DNA from: Clostridia bacterium
Lineage (GTDB): Bacteria > Bacillota > Clostridia > Christensenellales > Aristaeellaceae
Direction: 5' to 3'
Length of the DNA: 59,613 nt
NCBI GenBank assembly: GCA_017396845.1
Contig: JAFQKQ010000091.1
Span: 1-59,613 of the forward strand
Below the pieces are notes generated by a model, which was given only the letters and a program-made list of their open reading frames with translations, did no database searches and was not told where the DNA came from. This document shows, piece after piece, positions 26,859-35,860 of this stretch. Every line of letters begins with the position of its first letter. The stretch's first letter is position 1. The position numbers and the translations under genes were made by a program.

Positions 26859-28097
26859 TTGCGTTATATAGATTTGAATAATGATACTCACCGCCAGATT
26901 GTTGTCGACAGGGAAGATGGACAGTATCTGGGACACGTGTCCAGCGTGCTTCTGGAAGATAAAAAGACGATCGTCGCCGTATATCCCAAGGGACACGGCC
27001 GGGGAAGTATCGTTGAAAAGATGAGCTATGACGGAGGACTTACATGGACCGACCGTCTGCCGCTTCCCGAATCCTTTGTTACCTCGATGGAGGTTCCAAC
27101 CATATTCCGCATGACGGATCGCGCGGAAAAAGAAAGGATTGTGCTTTTCTCGGGTCTGTATCCCATCCGGAAATCCTTGAGCGAAGACAATGGGTATACA
27201 TGGACGGAGCTTGAACCGATCGGCGATTACGGCGGAATCGTCGCAATGGGCGATGTGATACCGCTCAATGAGCCGGGAAAATATATTGCGATGTTTCACG
27301 ATGAACCCAATTTCCTGTACGGCGGCGACAAGAGCGAAAGGTTTACGTTTATAAGGTACGCTGACGGAGACAGAAAAAAATACGTCCGGCGCACGGACGC
27401 ACTCAATGATCAGGGTGAATATGAATTCAGATATTCGGAATTTCTGGAGGGCGACAGGGACGTAAAGGAGGAAAATGGCGAAGTTATCTACGTGAGCTTC
27501 CTTGGTAAGCGGCTGTCTTTTCCCATATTCAGCGTTGACAAGGTGATATCAAAGGACGGCGGGCTCACGTGGTCCGAGCCCGAAGCGATTGCGAGGCACG
27601 AAAGCGCGCACCTTTGCGAGCCCGGCATGCTCAGACTCACCGACGGCAGAATCGCCGTACTCATGCGCGAAAACAGCCGGAAGCACCAGTCCTTTGTCAT
27701 GATTTCGGACGACGACGGCGAAACGTTTTCAAAGCCGAAGGAGCTTTCCGATGATCTGACCGGCGACCGGCATACCCTTCGCCGCCTGCCCGACGGCAGA
27801 ATCTGCGCAACCTTCCGAGACATGGGTCACAAGAGCAATACCCACGGCGACTGGGTGCTCTGGGTAGGCACGGAGGATGACATTGTAAACGGCGGAGACG
27901 GACAGTACAAATTCCGCCTGAAGGACAACCATCCCACGCATTCCGACGCGGATTGCGGCTATCCGGGGCTTCATGTGCTGCCGGACGGCACGATCGTCGC
28001 GATTACCTACGGTCATTGGCAGGAGTGGGAAAACGGAAAAAATCAGCCGTATATACTGTGCGTAAGGCTGAACCTGAACGAGTTCGAGGAAAAATAA
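26859..28097 (+). CDS. Cytoplasmic sialidase-fold (BNR/Asp-box) protein
   Basis: A six-bladed propeller protein of about 412 residues. At least four Asp-boxes (S-x-D-x-G-x-T-W/F) are visible: SYDGGLTW, SEDNGYTW, SKDGGLTW and SDDDGETF. There is no signal peptide or carbohydrate-binding module, so it is not a classic secreted neuraminidase; it may be an intracellular glycosidase or a sialidase-like protein. I favour a TTG start at 26859 (MRYIDLNND), because AAAGGAG at 26845-26851 is ideally spaced for it; the ATG at 26841 precedes that site. Substrate unknown. Confidence 0.8.
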   Translation: MRYIDLNNDTHRQIVVDREDGQYLGHVSSVLLEDKKTIVAVYPKGHGRGSIVEKMSYDGGLTWTDRLPLPESFVTSMEVPTIFRMTDRAEKERIVLFSGLYPIRKSLSEDNGYTWTELEPIGDYGGIVAMGDVIPLNEPGKYIAMFHDEPNFLYGGDKSERFTFIRYADGDRKKYVRRTDALNDQGEYEFRYSEFLEGDRDVKEENGEVIYVSFLGKRLSFPIFSVDKVISKDGGLTWSEPEAIARHESAHLCEPGMLRLTDGRIAVLMRENSRKHQSFVMISDDDGETFSKPKELSDDLTGDRHTLRRLPDGRICATFRDMGHKSNTHGDWVLWVGTEDDIVNGGDGQYKFRLKDNHPTHSDADCGYPGLHVLPDGTIVAITYGHWQEWENGKNQPYILCVRLNLNEFEEK

Positions 28098-28100
28098 ACA

Positions 28101-28150
28101 AAAAAACCGGGAAGCGCGGACGGATGAAAAGACGCCTTCCCGATTTTTTT
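28101..28150. terminator. Bidirectional terminator between convergent genes
   Basis: CGGGAAG (28108-28114) pairs with CTTCCCG (28136-28142), flanked by an A run on the left and a T run on the right. It serves both the sialidase-fold gene and the convergent kinase gene. Confidence 0.75.
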
Positions 28151-29033
28151 ACTTTTCTCTGTGCGGCTGATACCATGACGGTACGGCGCATTTCATGCCG
28201 TCGTACCAAGACAGAATCTCCTTTGCCTGGTTCTGCATGACGGAGATTTCCCTTTCTCCGAAGGGAATCGCCCAGGGAAGGGAGCTTAGTGAGTTTGAGG
28301 ATATGTAGAGGGCGAGAAGGCGCCAGAAATCCATGGGTACGGAAAAATCAAAATAGGCGTCGGTCATGCCGGAGGCAAAGGCGGGAGACTTCTGGGCGCA
28401 CCACACGATGCGGTTGAATTCCTCCCACGGGTCTCCGCAGTCGTCGCGGTCAAAATCGATTACAACGAGATTTCCATCCGTGTCCACCATCATGTTTCCG
28501 ATGTGGTAATCTCCGTGCTGCATGCATTGCGGGCGGTTTTTCAGGAGATGGCGGTTTTCTTTTATAAACTCAATGAATGCTTGTCCGTTTTCATATTTCA
28601 GCGGGCAGGATGCATACATATTGAGTTTTCTGTCGATTTTCTGATTGAACCGCGTTTCCCAGTCCGGTGCGCTCGCGGGCGCGGGGAGCGAATGGAGCTT
28701 TTTCAGGATTTCACCGGCTTTTACGCCGTAAAAATACTGCCGGGCTTCGGGGAGCGCGGGGATGTATTCCTCTGCGTCATAGCCTTCGATCCAGCTCATA
28801 ATGGCGTATACGCCCTCTGAGCACCGGCCGAGTTCTATCGGAAGACACATCGACGCGCCGGTTTTGCAAAACGCCTGCATGCGGAAAAAGCTCTCGCGAA
28901 AGCGATTCTCTCTATCCGGGCGCGCAATGCGGAGGAGGTATTTTCTTCCGTCCTTCGTCTCGGCGCGGTATTTTTTATCGCCCGACCAGCCCTTGTCGAT
29001 ATACTCTCTTCTTACGATGCTCCCGTAGATCAT
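28149..29033 (-). CDS. Aminoglycoside phosphotransferase-fold (APH) kinase
   Basis: A 294-residue small-molecule kinase of the APH/choline-kinase fold. The catalytic loop is MQHGDYHIGNMMV and the metal-binding loop VVIDFDRDDCGDPWEEF; an earlier KYLLRIARP holds the ATP-binding lysine strand region. Relatives phosphorylate aminoglycosides, choline, homoserine or sugars, and the sequence alone does not decide. ATG 29033 has GGAGG five bases upstream; an in-frame TTG at 29048 lies before it. No resistance role should be assumed. Confidence 0.85.
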   Translation of the reverse strand: MIYGSIVRREYIDKGWSGDKKYRAETKDGRKYLLRIARPDRENRFRESFFRMQAFCKTGASMCLPIELGRCSEGVYAIMSWIEGYDAEEYIPALPEARQYFYGVKAGEILKKLHSLPAPASAPDWETRFNQKIDRKLNMYASCPLKYENGQAFIEFIKENRHLLKNRPQCMQHGDYHIGNMMVDTDGNLVVIDFDRDDCGDPWEEFNRIVWCAQKSPAFASGMTDAYFDFSVPMDFWRLLALYISSNSLSSLPWAIPFGEREISVMQNQAKEILSWYDGMKCAVPSWYQPHREK

Positions 29034-29074
29034 GAGGTCCTCCGCCAAAATCGCTTTTTCAATGATTATACAAC

Positions 29075-29122
29075 AAAACCGGGCAAATGGGAACCTTGGC
29101 GCGGTTTCATTTGCCCGGTTTT
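29075..29122. terminator. Terminator downstream of the triple-repeat protein gene
   Basis: AAAACCGGGCAAATG (29075-29089) and CATTTGCCCGGTTTT (29108-29122) form a perfect 15-bp stem. On the minus strand it follows the stop codon at 29141 and is followed by T residues. Confidence 0.8.
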
Positions 29123-29140
29123 TTATAGTGCGAATGAATT

Positions 29141-29863
29141 TCAGGCTTCTTTTTCGATATGGATGGCGCTGATCTGTCCGGGGAAGGACCGGGTCATCAT
29201 GCCGTTATAGGTAACGGTGATTTTGTCGCCGTCGGCGTATTCCTCTTCGCCTTCGGTGTCCGGATGGAGATTCACCTGGACTTCGCCGTTTTCGGTATCG
29301 ATCATAATGCATTCGGCCGATGCATCCAATACGGTTCCTGAGATTTTATACAGCGCTACGATATGCATGCCGCTGATCTGCGCGGGGAGGGAGAGCATCA
29401 TTGCGCCGTCAAAATACACCATAACGCTTTCGACTTCCTTATAATCCTGCGCATGAATCGTCTCGGGAAGGTTTACCACCACTTCGCCGTGCATTTCCGT
29501 ATGCATGGTGAACGCGTTCTCGGTGTCCGATACCGACAGGATATCGCCCGTCAGGCGGAAGTTTGAAATCATGAAGGCGCTGATCTGCGGGGGAAGGGAG
29601 CGGGTCATCATGCCGTTATAGGCGATAAATACGTACTGTCCTTCGCATACGGGAAGCTCGTTTGTGAATACGGTGTCGGCGGTGATGTTGGCCTGTACGC
29701 TGCCGATATCGGCGTTTTCGATCAGAATATACTCGCCGGTGATTTCGGAGACGATGCCTTCGATGGTGAAAAGCTCAATTTCTGTTTCCTCGGTTTCCTC
29801 GGAGATGACGGGGAAGGTGAGAAGCATAACGAGCGCGAGAATCATGGTGAGAAGCTTTTTCAT
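29141..29863 (-). CDS. Secreted protein with three internal repeats
   Basis: A 240-residue exported protein of unknown function. The signal peptide KKLLTMILALVMLLTFPVIS is followed by three copies of a module of about 70 residues. Each module ends in a closely related motif: YNGMMTRSLPPQISAFMI, FDGAMMLSLPAQISGMHI and YNGMMTRSFPGQISAIHI. Each begins with a G-x-V/I-x-x-I/V strand followed by a residue run such as ILIENADIGSVQANI or IMIDTENGEVQVNL. The modules look like small beta-barrels. I prefer the start at 29863 (MKKLL). Alternating hydrophobic strands and acidic character suggest a surface or periplasm-like binding role. Confidence 0.75.
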   Translation of the reverse strand: MKKLLTMILALVMLLTFPVISEETEETEIELFTIEGIVSEITGEYILIENADIGSVQANITADTVFTNELPVCEGQYVFIAYNGMMTRSLPPQISAFMISNFRLTGDILSVSDTENAFTMHTEMHGEVVVNLPETIHAQDYKEVESVMVYFDGAMMLSLPAQISGMHIVALYKISGTVLDASAECIMIDTENGEVQVNLHPDTEGEEEYADGDKITVTYNGMMTRSFPGQISAIHIEKEA

Positions 29864-29966
29864 TGTATCGGTGTCCATCCTTTGTTTTATTCTTTCCGCT
29901 TCTCCCGAAGCGGTCGATTATAAGACGGATGGAACGCGGAATTGTTTCCACCGGAAGGTTAAGATT

Positions 29967-30728
29967 TCACTTGGCCTTTATAAATCTTCGGGCGAACTCC
30001 GAAAGGCTGTTTTCGGGTGCAAGCGCAGGTAGGTATTCAAGCCCGACAAAGCCCGTATAGCCGTTTTCGCTGAGGCTTGCAAACACGTTTTCATAATTCG
30101 TTTCGCCCGTCCAGGGTTCGCGTCTTCCTGGATTTGAGGCGATGTGTACATGCCGGATTTCATTTTTCATATCGAGGAAGGTGCTGATGAGGTCGCCGCC
30201 CGAGGCCTGCTGGTGATAAAAATCGAGCACCATGCGGATGTTTTCGTGGTTTATAATTCTTACGATATCCCTGCATTCCTCCGCGGTATCCAGATAATAG
30301 CCCTTATGATCGTATTTTGTATTGAGCGGCTCCGGCATGAGCGTAATGCCCGAGGAAGCAAGCATCGGCCCGGCGCCTTCCAGAGCGCGCAGGATGGCCT
30401 CTCTCTGAATCTGCCTGTCCTCGCCCGTATCCTGCCCTACCTGAGTGATCAGAAGCTTTGCGCCGAGGGCTTCTGCCTTTTCAAGGCTCTTTTCAAGCGA
30501 ACGGAGCCATTTTTCCGTGTGAGACATATCGTTCATCACAAAATCGTCCGTGCACATGCTTACGATCGGAACGCCCGTATTTTGTACGGCTTCCTTTGCT
30601 TCCTTCAGGCGTTCATCCTCAATTCGCCAGCACTCCGCATAGGAAAAACCCGAGCGCTTGATCTTTTCAAGCGCTTTTTCGAAGGGATCCTTCGGAAAGA
30701 AGCAGGGAATGCATACGGTGAAATTCAT
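29967..30728 (-). CDS. Sugar phosphate isomerase/epimerase-type TIM barrel
   Basis: A 253-residue xylose-isomerase-like (AP endonuclease 2 fold) protein. Features: INFTVCIPCF-like first strand, LMPEPLNTKYDHKGYYL with the metal glutamate, MVLDFYHQQASGGD, RHVHIASNPGRREPW and FVGLEYLP near the C-terminus. Such enzymes epimerise ketoses or act on inositols. It starts 15 bp after the helicase gene with GGGAGG upstream, so it is probably on that transcript although the functions look unrelated. Confidence 0.88.
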   Translation of the reverse strand: MNFTVCIPCFFPKDPFEKALEKIKRSGFSYAECWRIEDERLKEAKEAVQNTGVPIVSMCTDDFVMNDMSHTEKWLRSLEKSLEKAEALGAKLLITQVGQDTGEDRQIQREAILRALEGAGPMLASSGITLMPEPLNTKYDHKGYYLDTAEECRDIVRIINHENIRMVLDFYHQQASGGDLISTFLDMKNEIRHVHIASNPGRREPWTGETNYENVFASLSENGYTGFVGLEYLPALAPENSLSEFARRFIKAK

Positions 30729-30743
30729 ATATTTTTCCTCCCG

Positions 30744-33700
30744 TCAGTCGATTAGCGCCATGAGATCGTCCTTGGACATCGACATAATGCCGCCGTCCGC
30801 GCCGTCCGTGACCGTGTCTGCCAGCAGTTTCTTCTGAGATTGAAGCTTTAATATGTTTTCTTCAATGGTGTCCTTGGTAATCAGCTGATATACCTGCACC
30901 TTCCGCTTCTGTCCGATGCGGTAGCAGCGGTCGGTGGCCTGATTCTGCGCCGCGATATTCCACCAGGGGTCAAAATGGATTACGGTGTCGGCGCGGGTAA
31001 GGTTGAGCCCCGTGCCGCCGGCTTTGAGCGATATCAAAAATACAGGAACTTCGCCCGCGTTAAAGCGCTTTACAAGCTCTGCGCGTTCCTCCCGGGAGGT
31101 TGCGCCTTCCAGCGTAAAGGAGGGAATATCAAGCGCGTCCAGTCTGTCGCGGATGCGGGCAAGCATAGATGTAAACTGGGAGAACAGAAGGATTACGTGT
31201 CCGCTTTCCGTAAGCTCCTCCGCCATGCGCACGCATTCCTCTAGCTTGCAGCTTTCGCCCCTGTAATTATCAATGGCGAGCGCGGGGTCGCAGCAGATCT
31301 GGCGAAGGCGCGTGAGCATGGAGAGAATGAGAAATTTGTCCTTGTCGTTTGCGCCTTCCAGCGTCTGCTTTACGTGATGCGCGTAGGCGAGATAGGCCTT
31401 TCTTTGTTCTTCCTCCATTTGGATTTTCTGAACCGTTTCCACCTTCGGGGGAAGCTCGGTGAGAACGTCCTTTTTCATGCGCCTGAGGATAAAGGGCGAC
31501 GTGAGGTCTTTGAGCGTTTTTTTCGCGTGCGCATCGTTTTCCCGGGCGATGGGCGATTCGAGCTTCTGGCGGAAGGAGGTGTAGCGGTAGAGATAGCCGG
31601 GCATGAGAAAATCGAATATGCTCCACAGCTCGCTTAAGCGGTTTTCCACCGGCGTACCCGTAAGCGCGATTCGAACGCACGCGTTTATGCCCTTGACTGC
31701 CTTGAACGATTTGGTTTCATGGTTTTTGATGTACTGCGCTTCGTCCAGTATGCATGCGTAGTATTTCACCTTTTTGTGAAGCTCCGCGTCTCTTCGCAAT
31801 AGGTCGTAGGAGGTAATTACGAGATCGTACTCGTTTGCACGCATGATTTCCATTTCGCGCTCCTGCGCGCTTTGGGAAAGCAGGCATACCTTGAATTCGC
31901 TTGTCCATTTCTGCGCCTCTTCGCCCCAGTTCAGTATGAGGGAAGCCGGGCATACGATGAGGGAAGCGTTTGGAAGATCGGAATCCTCTTTTCGCTCCTG
32001 CTTTATGGAAAGCAGGTAGGCGAGTATCTGAAGCGTCTTTCCAAGGCCCATATCGTCCGCCAATATGCCGCCGAAGCGGTAGGCGTCCAGAGTTCGTAAC
32101 CACCGATAGCCGGTCTTCTGATAGTTTCTGAGTATGCCGTCCAGCGGAGGCGGCACCTGAAAATCGCTGTCGTCCACGGTTTTGAAATCGCGCACCAGTT
32201 TTTTAAAGTCGCTGTTGCGGTGAAAGGTCAGATCGCCGTCCTGCTTGACCGCGGCGTCCAGATACAGCGCGCGGGACATCGGCACCTCGATTTCGCCCTT
32301 TTCAAGGTCCCCGGCAGTTAAGCCGAGGCCGTCTGCAAGCTCGGTAAGTCCATTCAGGCTGCTGTCTTTAAGCGTAAGGAAGCGTCCGTCCGAAAGGCGG
32401 TAATACTGCTTCTTCATGCGCATGGCTTCCATCAGCTCTTCAAGCTCCGAAATCGGGAATTCGCCGGTGTCCACATTCAGATTCAACACGCTTTCGCCCG
32501 CCGAAACGCCGACGGTGACTTTCGAAAGCTTTTTCATGTTGATGTTTTTAAGCTTATCGGATATATAGATTTCACCCGCTTCCGAAAGCGTTTCCATGCC
32601 GGAGGAGAGGAATTCATAAATGCGGTCTTCATCCGTAACGGTGTATTCCTCTGCCCCGTCCTGCGGCGGATCGAAATGCATAAGCAGGCTTTCTACTGCG
32701 GATGTTTCCCTGTGCGCGTTTCTTCGGATTTCGGGATACGCGTCCTTCGGCGTTGCCGGCGTAAGCGCCGTTTCGCCGTACTGAAATACGGGACGGGCGG
32801 TTAAAAGCGATCTTTCGGGGAGATCGATATAGAAACGCGTTTCCATTTCGCTCGGAAGATAGGGCGAAAGCGCCTGATTCGGCGAAAGGGCGGCGTACTT
32901 TTCGATTTGAGGAAGTACCGTTTGGCAGAAATCCTCCGCGCCCTTGGGGGAGAAGAGCATATTGCCCGCGTTTGCAATTTCCATCAGCGGGAGCATGCGC
33001 TGGGCGTATTCCTCCGACAAGCGGTATATATTTCTGTCAATCAGCGCGTAATCGTATCCTGCGCCCTGAATCGGCTTTGGAAGCGGCGATAAGGAAACGC
33101 TTAGATGCTCTCCGGCGGCGGAGGACTGAATGGCTACGGAAGGGTTTTCATCAAGAAAACGCCATTTTTCGCCGCCCTCCTTGTCTGCAATTTCTTTGCC
33201 CAAACAGATGTCAAAGAGATCGTCGAGCTGGCGGCCGACGAGCGGCATGGTTTTTGTCTGCGGAAGGCTGTCGTTTTTGTAATAGCCGATTTCCTTGAAA
33301 TATGCCTTTTTATTGGAAATATAGGTGCAGATGAAATCGCTCAGGCGGCGGGAATGCTCGTCAAAAGCGCTTCTTTCGTGAAGAAGGGAAAGCTTCTGAC
33401 CGTATTCTATGGTTTCCCGGTATTCCATGGCCCTTTGAAACTGAGCGAGATCCTTAATGACATATTGACGGTCGCTGCCGACGGTAAATGAGACTTCAAG
33501 GCCTGTATATCCCATTTGAAGGACGGGAACAAGCTTCACCGTGCCTTCATGCGTGGATTTGGCGATGGGGTTGTAGCGGGTTAAGAGGAGACTCGCGTTT
33601 GCGTTGTTGTATATGCGCTTGACTTCCGGCGCGGTTTTTTTTTCGGCTGCGCGCGTCTTTACGGGCGTAAGCGGCGCATTGAGCTTTTCCTGATCCTCAT

Positions 33701-33971
33701 ATTCCAAAAGCACCGCGCCGATATGCTTGCACCTTTTGAAGGTTTCATATGCGGGGCAGCCGCAGCGCGCGAATATCATGTCGTCGTTTTCGGGGATATC
33801 GATTTCTACATGATAGCGGAACGCGCCGCGGACGACCGCGCGGATGCTCACGTTTCCGTTGGATGATGAGGACACAAATTTAATTACGCGCCCGGAACGA
33901 AAATAATCCTCCGCGCGGCTGTAGATCAGAGTGCCCAGCAGGCGTTTTATGTAATCGCGGGTAATTTTCAT
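30744..33971 (-). CDS. SNF2-family DNA-dependent ATPase with SWIM zinc finger
   Basis: A 1075-residue protein. The N-terminus has a SWIM domain (FARCGCPAYETFKRCKHIGAVLLEY, C-x-C...C-x-H form), the middle is a long divergent SNF2-associated region, and the last 450 residues are the helicase core. Core motifs: GGILADDMGLGKTLQ (Walker A), ILDEAQYIKN (DEAx), LTGTPVENRLSELWS, ISLKAGGTGLNLTRAD, and ATDRCYRIGQKRKVQVY. Relatives are cytoplasmic chromatin-like remodellers of uncertain role in Firmicutes. Start at 33971 (MKITRDYI) follows GGTGAGAG; the longer frame to 34076 would begin in the upstream region. Confidence 0.92.
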   Translation of the reverse strand: MKITRDYIKRLLGTLIYSRAEDYFRSGRVIKFVSSSSNGNVSIRAVVRGAFRYHVEIDIPENDDMIFARCGCPAYETFKRCKHIGAVLLEYEDQEKLNAPLTPVKTRAAEKKTAPEVKRIYNNANASLLLTRYNPIAKSTHEGTVKLVPVLQMGYTGLEVSFTVGSDRQYVIKDLAQFQRAMEYRETIEYGQKLSLLHERSAFDEHSRRLSDFICTYISNKKAYFKEIGYYKNDSLPQTKTMPLVGRQLDDLFDICLGKEIADKEGGEKWRFLDENPSVAIQSSAAGEHLSVSLSPLPKPIQGAGYDYALIDRNIYRLSEEYAQRMLPLMEIANAGNMLFSPKGAEDFCQTVLPQIEKYAALSPNQALSPYLPSEMETRFYIDLPERSLLTARPVFQYGETALTPATPKDAYPEIRRNAHRETSAVESLLMHFDPPQDGAEEYTVTDEDRIYEFLSSGMETLSEAGEIYISDKLKNINMKKLSKVTVGVSAGESVLNLNVDTGEFPISELEELMEAMRMKKQYYRLSDGRFLTLKDSSLNGLTELADGLGLTAGDLEKGEIEVPMSRALYLDAAVKQDGDLTFHRNSDFKKLVRDFKTVDDSDFQVPPPLDGILRNYQKTGYRWLRTLDAYRFGGILADDMGLGKTLQILAYLLSIKQERKEDSDLPNASLIVCPASLILNWGEEAQKWTSEFKVCLLSQSAQEREMEIMRANEYDLVITSYDLLRRDAELHKKVKYYACILDEAQYIKNHETKSFKAVKGINACVRIALTGTPVENRLSELWSIFDFLMPGYLYRYTSFRQKLESPIARENDAHAKKTLKDLTSPFILRRMKKDVLTELPPKVETVQKIQMEEEQRKAYLAYAHHVKQTLEGANDKDKFLILSMLTRLRQICCDPALAIDNYRGESCKLEECVRMAEELTESGHVILLFSQFTSMLARIRDRLDALDIPSFTLEGATSREERAELVKRFNAGEVPVFLISLKAGGTGLNLTRADTVIHFDPWWNIAAQNQATDRCYRIGQKRKVQVYQLITKDTIEENILKLQSQKKLLADTVTDGADGGIMSMSKDDLMALID

Positions 33972-34133
33972 TCTCTCACCGCCGTTTTGATAATTACTTT
34001 TATAAAAAAGTATATCATGCCCTCGGAGGGCTGTCAATTCCGTTGAAACGCCGCCTTGCGCACGTTTTTTCATCATGAGAAATAAAGATATGCATATGAT
34101 GATTTGGGATCAGTTTGATTAGGGGGTGACGAT

Positions 34134-34532
34134 ATGACGGCGGAAGCCGGAATCGACCGTGCGCTTCGCGTTGCAAAGGGCGTATTGGCCGCGTCGGCGA
34201 TCACGCTTGCGGGAATGGCGGTGTATGCGCTGGCTGTTTTGTATCTGGGGCTCAATCCCGACAGGCTTATGATTTTGAATCAGGTTTTAAAGGCGGTGAG
34301 CATCCTCTCAGGAACGCTGCTGGCGCTCGGACGCGGGGGCGGCAAGGGACTGATTACGGGCGCGTCCGTGGGGCTTTTGTATATGGTTGTCGGCTTTGGA
34401 TTTTACTGTTTGCTGGACGGAACCGGCGCGGATGCGGGCGCGTTTGCAAAGGAACTGATATCGGGCGCAATCTTCGGCGCGATTGCCGGGATAGCGATTG
34501 CCAATCTGAAGCCGGCGAAAAGCCGCGCATAA
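34134..34532 (+). CDS. Small membrane protein, TIGR04086-like
   Basis: A 132-residue integral membrane protein with four predicted helices, for example GVLAASAITLAGMAVYALAV, SILSGTLLALGRGGGKGLI, SVGLLYMVVGFGFYCLL and LISGAIFGAIAGIAIANL. The glycine-rich helices and length fit the TIGR04086 family found in clostridia, of unknown function. GGGGGTG lies 8 bases upstream of the ATG. Single gene closed by a bidirectional terminator. Confidence 0.8.
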   Translation: MTAEAGIDRALRVAKGVLAASAITLAGMAVYALAVLYLGLNPDRLMILNQVLKAVSILSGTLLALGRGGGKGLITGASVGLLYMVVGFGFYCLLDGTGADAGAFAKELISGAIFGAIAGIAIANLKPAKSRA

Positions 34533-34536
34533 ATCA

Positions 34537-34585
34537 AAAATCCGCTTCCCGGCCGATCATATCAGATTGGGCGGGAGCGGATTTT
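34537..34585. terminator. Bidirectional terminator
   Basis: AAAATCCGCT (34537-34546) pairs with AGCGGATTTT (34576-34585), with an additional inner CCCG/CGGG pairing. It separates the small membrane protein gene from the convergent amidohydrolase gene. Confidence 0.75.
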
Positions 34586-34591
34586 CTTTAT

Positions 34592-35386
34592 TCAGTCTAT
34601 TCCAAGAAGCGCAGAGAGGTTTTTGGAGAATATTTTTTCGTTTACGCGCTCCGGGAGCTTAAGCCGGAGTATGTTTTCAATCTCGTCGCCGACGCTCCAC
34701 ATGGGGTAGTCGCTTCCGAACAGCACGCGGTCTTCGCCGTAGAGCGATATATAGCGCTTTGCTTCCTCGTCCGAGATCACGAACATGGAAGAGGAGGTGT
34801 CTACATATACGTCCTCGTCCTTCAAACAGTCCGCCGCGCTGTCCCATTCGGAGTATGCGCCGAAATGCGCGCAGATCACCTGAAGATGCGTATGCTTTTT
34901 CTTGATGACGGGAATATGGGCAGGACTCGACCAGTTATAGCGCTTGTCGCCCGTATGAAATAATACCGGAAGCTTCAGTTCCGCCATCGCCCGGTACGCA
35001 TCGTCCATTTTGGGGTCGCTGATTTCGAATTTCTGAAAATCGGGGTGCAGCTTTACGCCGTGAAGTCCTGCGCCTTTTACGCGGGAAAGCTCCTCCCACG
35101 GGTTTTCAAAATCGGGATGCAGCGTTGCAAAGCCGATGAATTTTTCCGGATGTAAGGCGCATTCCGACAGAATAAAGTCATTGATGCGCGTAACCTGATG
35201 GGGAACCGTAGCCACCGAGTGAACGAGGAATTTCTCGACGCCGTACTTTTCGCCGAGGCTGATCAGCGTATTGGTCGTTCCGTCAAAATGCATGCCGATA
35301 TCGTAAAACTCACCGATGGTTTTGCTGGCCTTTGATGCGATTTTCTCCGGGTAGATATGCGCGTGCGCGTCAAATATTCGGTACAT
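34592..35386 (-). CDS. Amidohydrolase-2 family metal-dependent hydrolase
   Basis: A 264-residue TIM-barrel hydrolase of the ACMSD/amidohydrolase-2 group. The HxH metal motif is in FDAHAHIYPE; further landmarks are GVKLHPDFQKF, PVLFHTGD (metal histidine), VICAHFGA and RVLFGSDYPMWS (metal aspartate). Relatives decarboxylate or hydrolyse small carboxylated substrates. The start at 35386 has a perfect AGGAGG; the longer frame to 35551 would overlap the T-box promoter. It is divergent from the isoleucine T-box unit. Confidence 0.9.
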   Translation of the reverse strand: MYRIFDAHAHIYPEKIASKASKTIGEFYDIGMHFDGTTNTLISLGEKYGVEKFLVHSVATVPHQVTRINDFILSECALHPEKFIGFATLHPDFENPWEELSRVKGAGLHGVKLHPDFQKFEISDPKMDDAYRAMAELKLPVLFHTGDKRYNWSSPAHIPVIKKKHTHLQVICAHFGAYSEWDSAADCLKDEDVYVDTSSSMFVISDEEAKRYISLYGEDRVLFGSDYPMWSVGDEIENILRLKLPERVNEKIFSKNLSALLGID

Positions 35387-35518
35387 AATAAACCTCCTGA
35401 ATATGCATGGTATTATACGCCCGTTTTGACGCAGTGGATGGACTGTCCCGTATAAATATACGTAAATTTTTGCTGTTTTCTGCGTGGTTAACATTCGGTA
35501 AAGTTCGAAAAATGCGTG

Positions 35519-35547
35519 TTGACAGCCGGAGAAAATGATGGTAACAT
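35519..35547 (+). promoter_or_regulatory. Promoter for the isoleucine T-box transcript
   Basis: Perfect TTGACA (35519-35524), a 17-bp spacer and TAACAT (35542-35547), placing the start of transcription just before the T-box leader. Confidence 0.8.
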
Positions 35548-35555
35548 ACATTCCA

Positions 35556-35826
35556 TCAGCAATGACGGAGACGGTCGAAATCAGTCTTTTCAGAGAGCCG
35601 GCGGTTGGTGCAAGTCCGGTAAAGACGCGCTTTCGTATGACCTATCACTCCCGAGCCGGAAGGGTGAAACCTTGTAAGTAGCCGCTTCCCGCAGGCGCAG
35701 CGTTATTGGCGCAGGGCTTATAGGAGCCTGCTGAGCGGCGCAGAGAGCGCAATTTGAGTGGTACCGCGGGAATCATATAGAATGATTTTCGTCTCAAAGA
35801 AGAAATTCTTTGAGGCGTTTTTTATT
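35556..35826 (+). promoter_or_regulatory. T-box riboswitch, predicted isoleucine (ATC) specificity
   Basis: An about 270-nt leader with all T-box parts. Stem I carries CAGAGAGCCGGCGGTTGGTG (35590-35610 region). The specifier site CCT-ATC-A at 35641-35647 gives codon ATC (35644-35646), framed by GGAG/CTCC pairing. The T-box itself is AATTTGAGTGGTACCGCGG (35751-35769), with TGGT suited to a tRNA with discriminator A. A 12-bp terminator stem (35790-35801 with 35806-35817) is followed by T residues. Uncharged tRNA-Ile would favour the antiterminator and switch on the synthetase gene. The codon call rests on aligning this leader with the two others here. Confidence 0.9.
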
Positions 35827-35860
35827 TTATCAATAATAATTTGAGAAAAGGAGGGTTTTC

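Noticed and set aside
28149-29033. Antibiotic resistance (aminoglycoside kinase)
   Set aside because: The fold is shared by many metabolic kinases, and there is no mobile context or specific resistance signature.
35641-35647. T-box 1 specifier as TAT (Tyr) or TCA (Ser)
   Set aside because: These registers do not align with the other two leaders relative to the conserved CTCCCGAGCC block and do not fit the gene context; ATC does.
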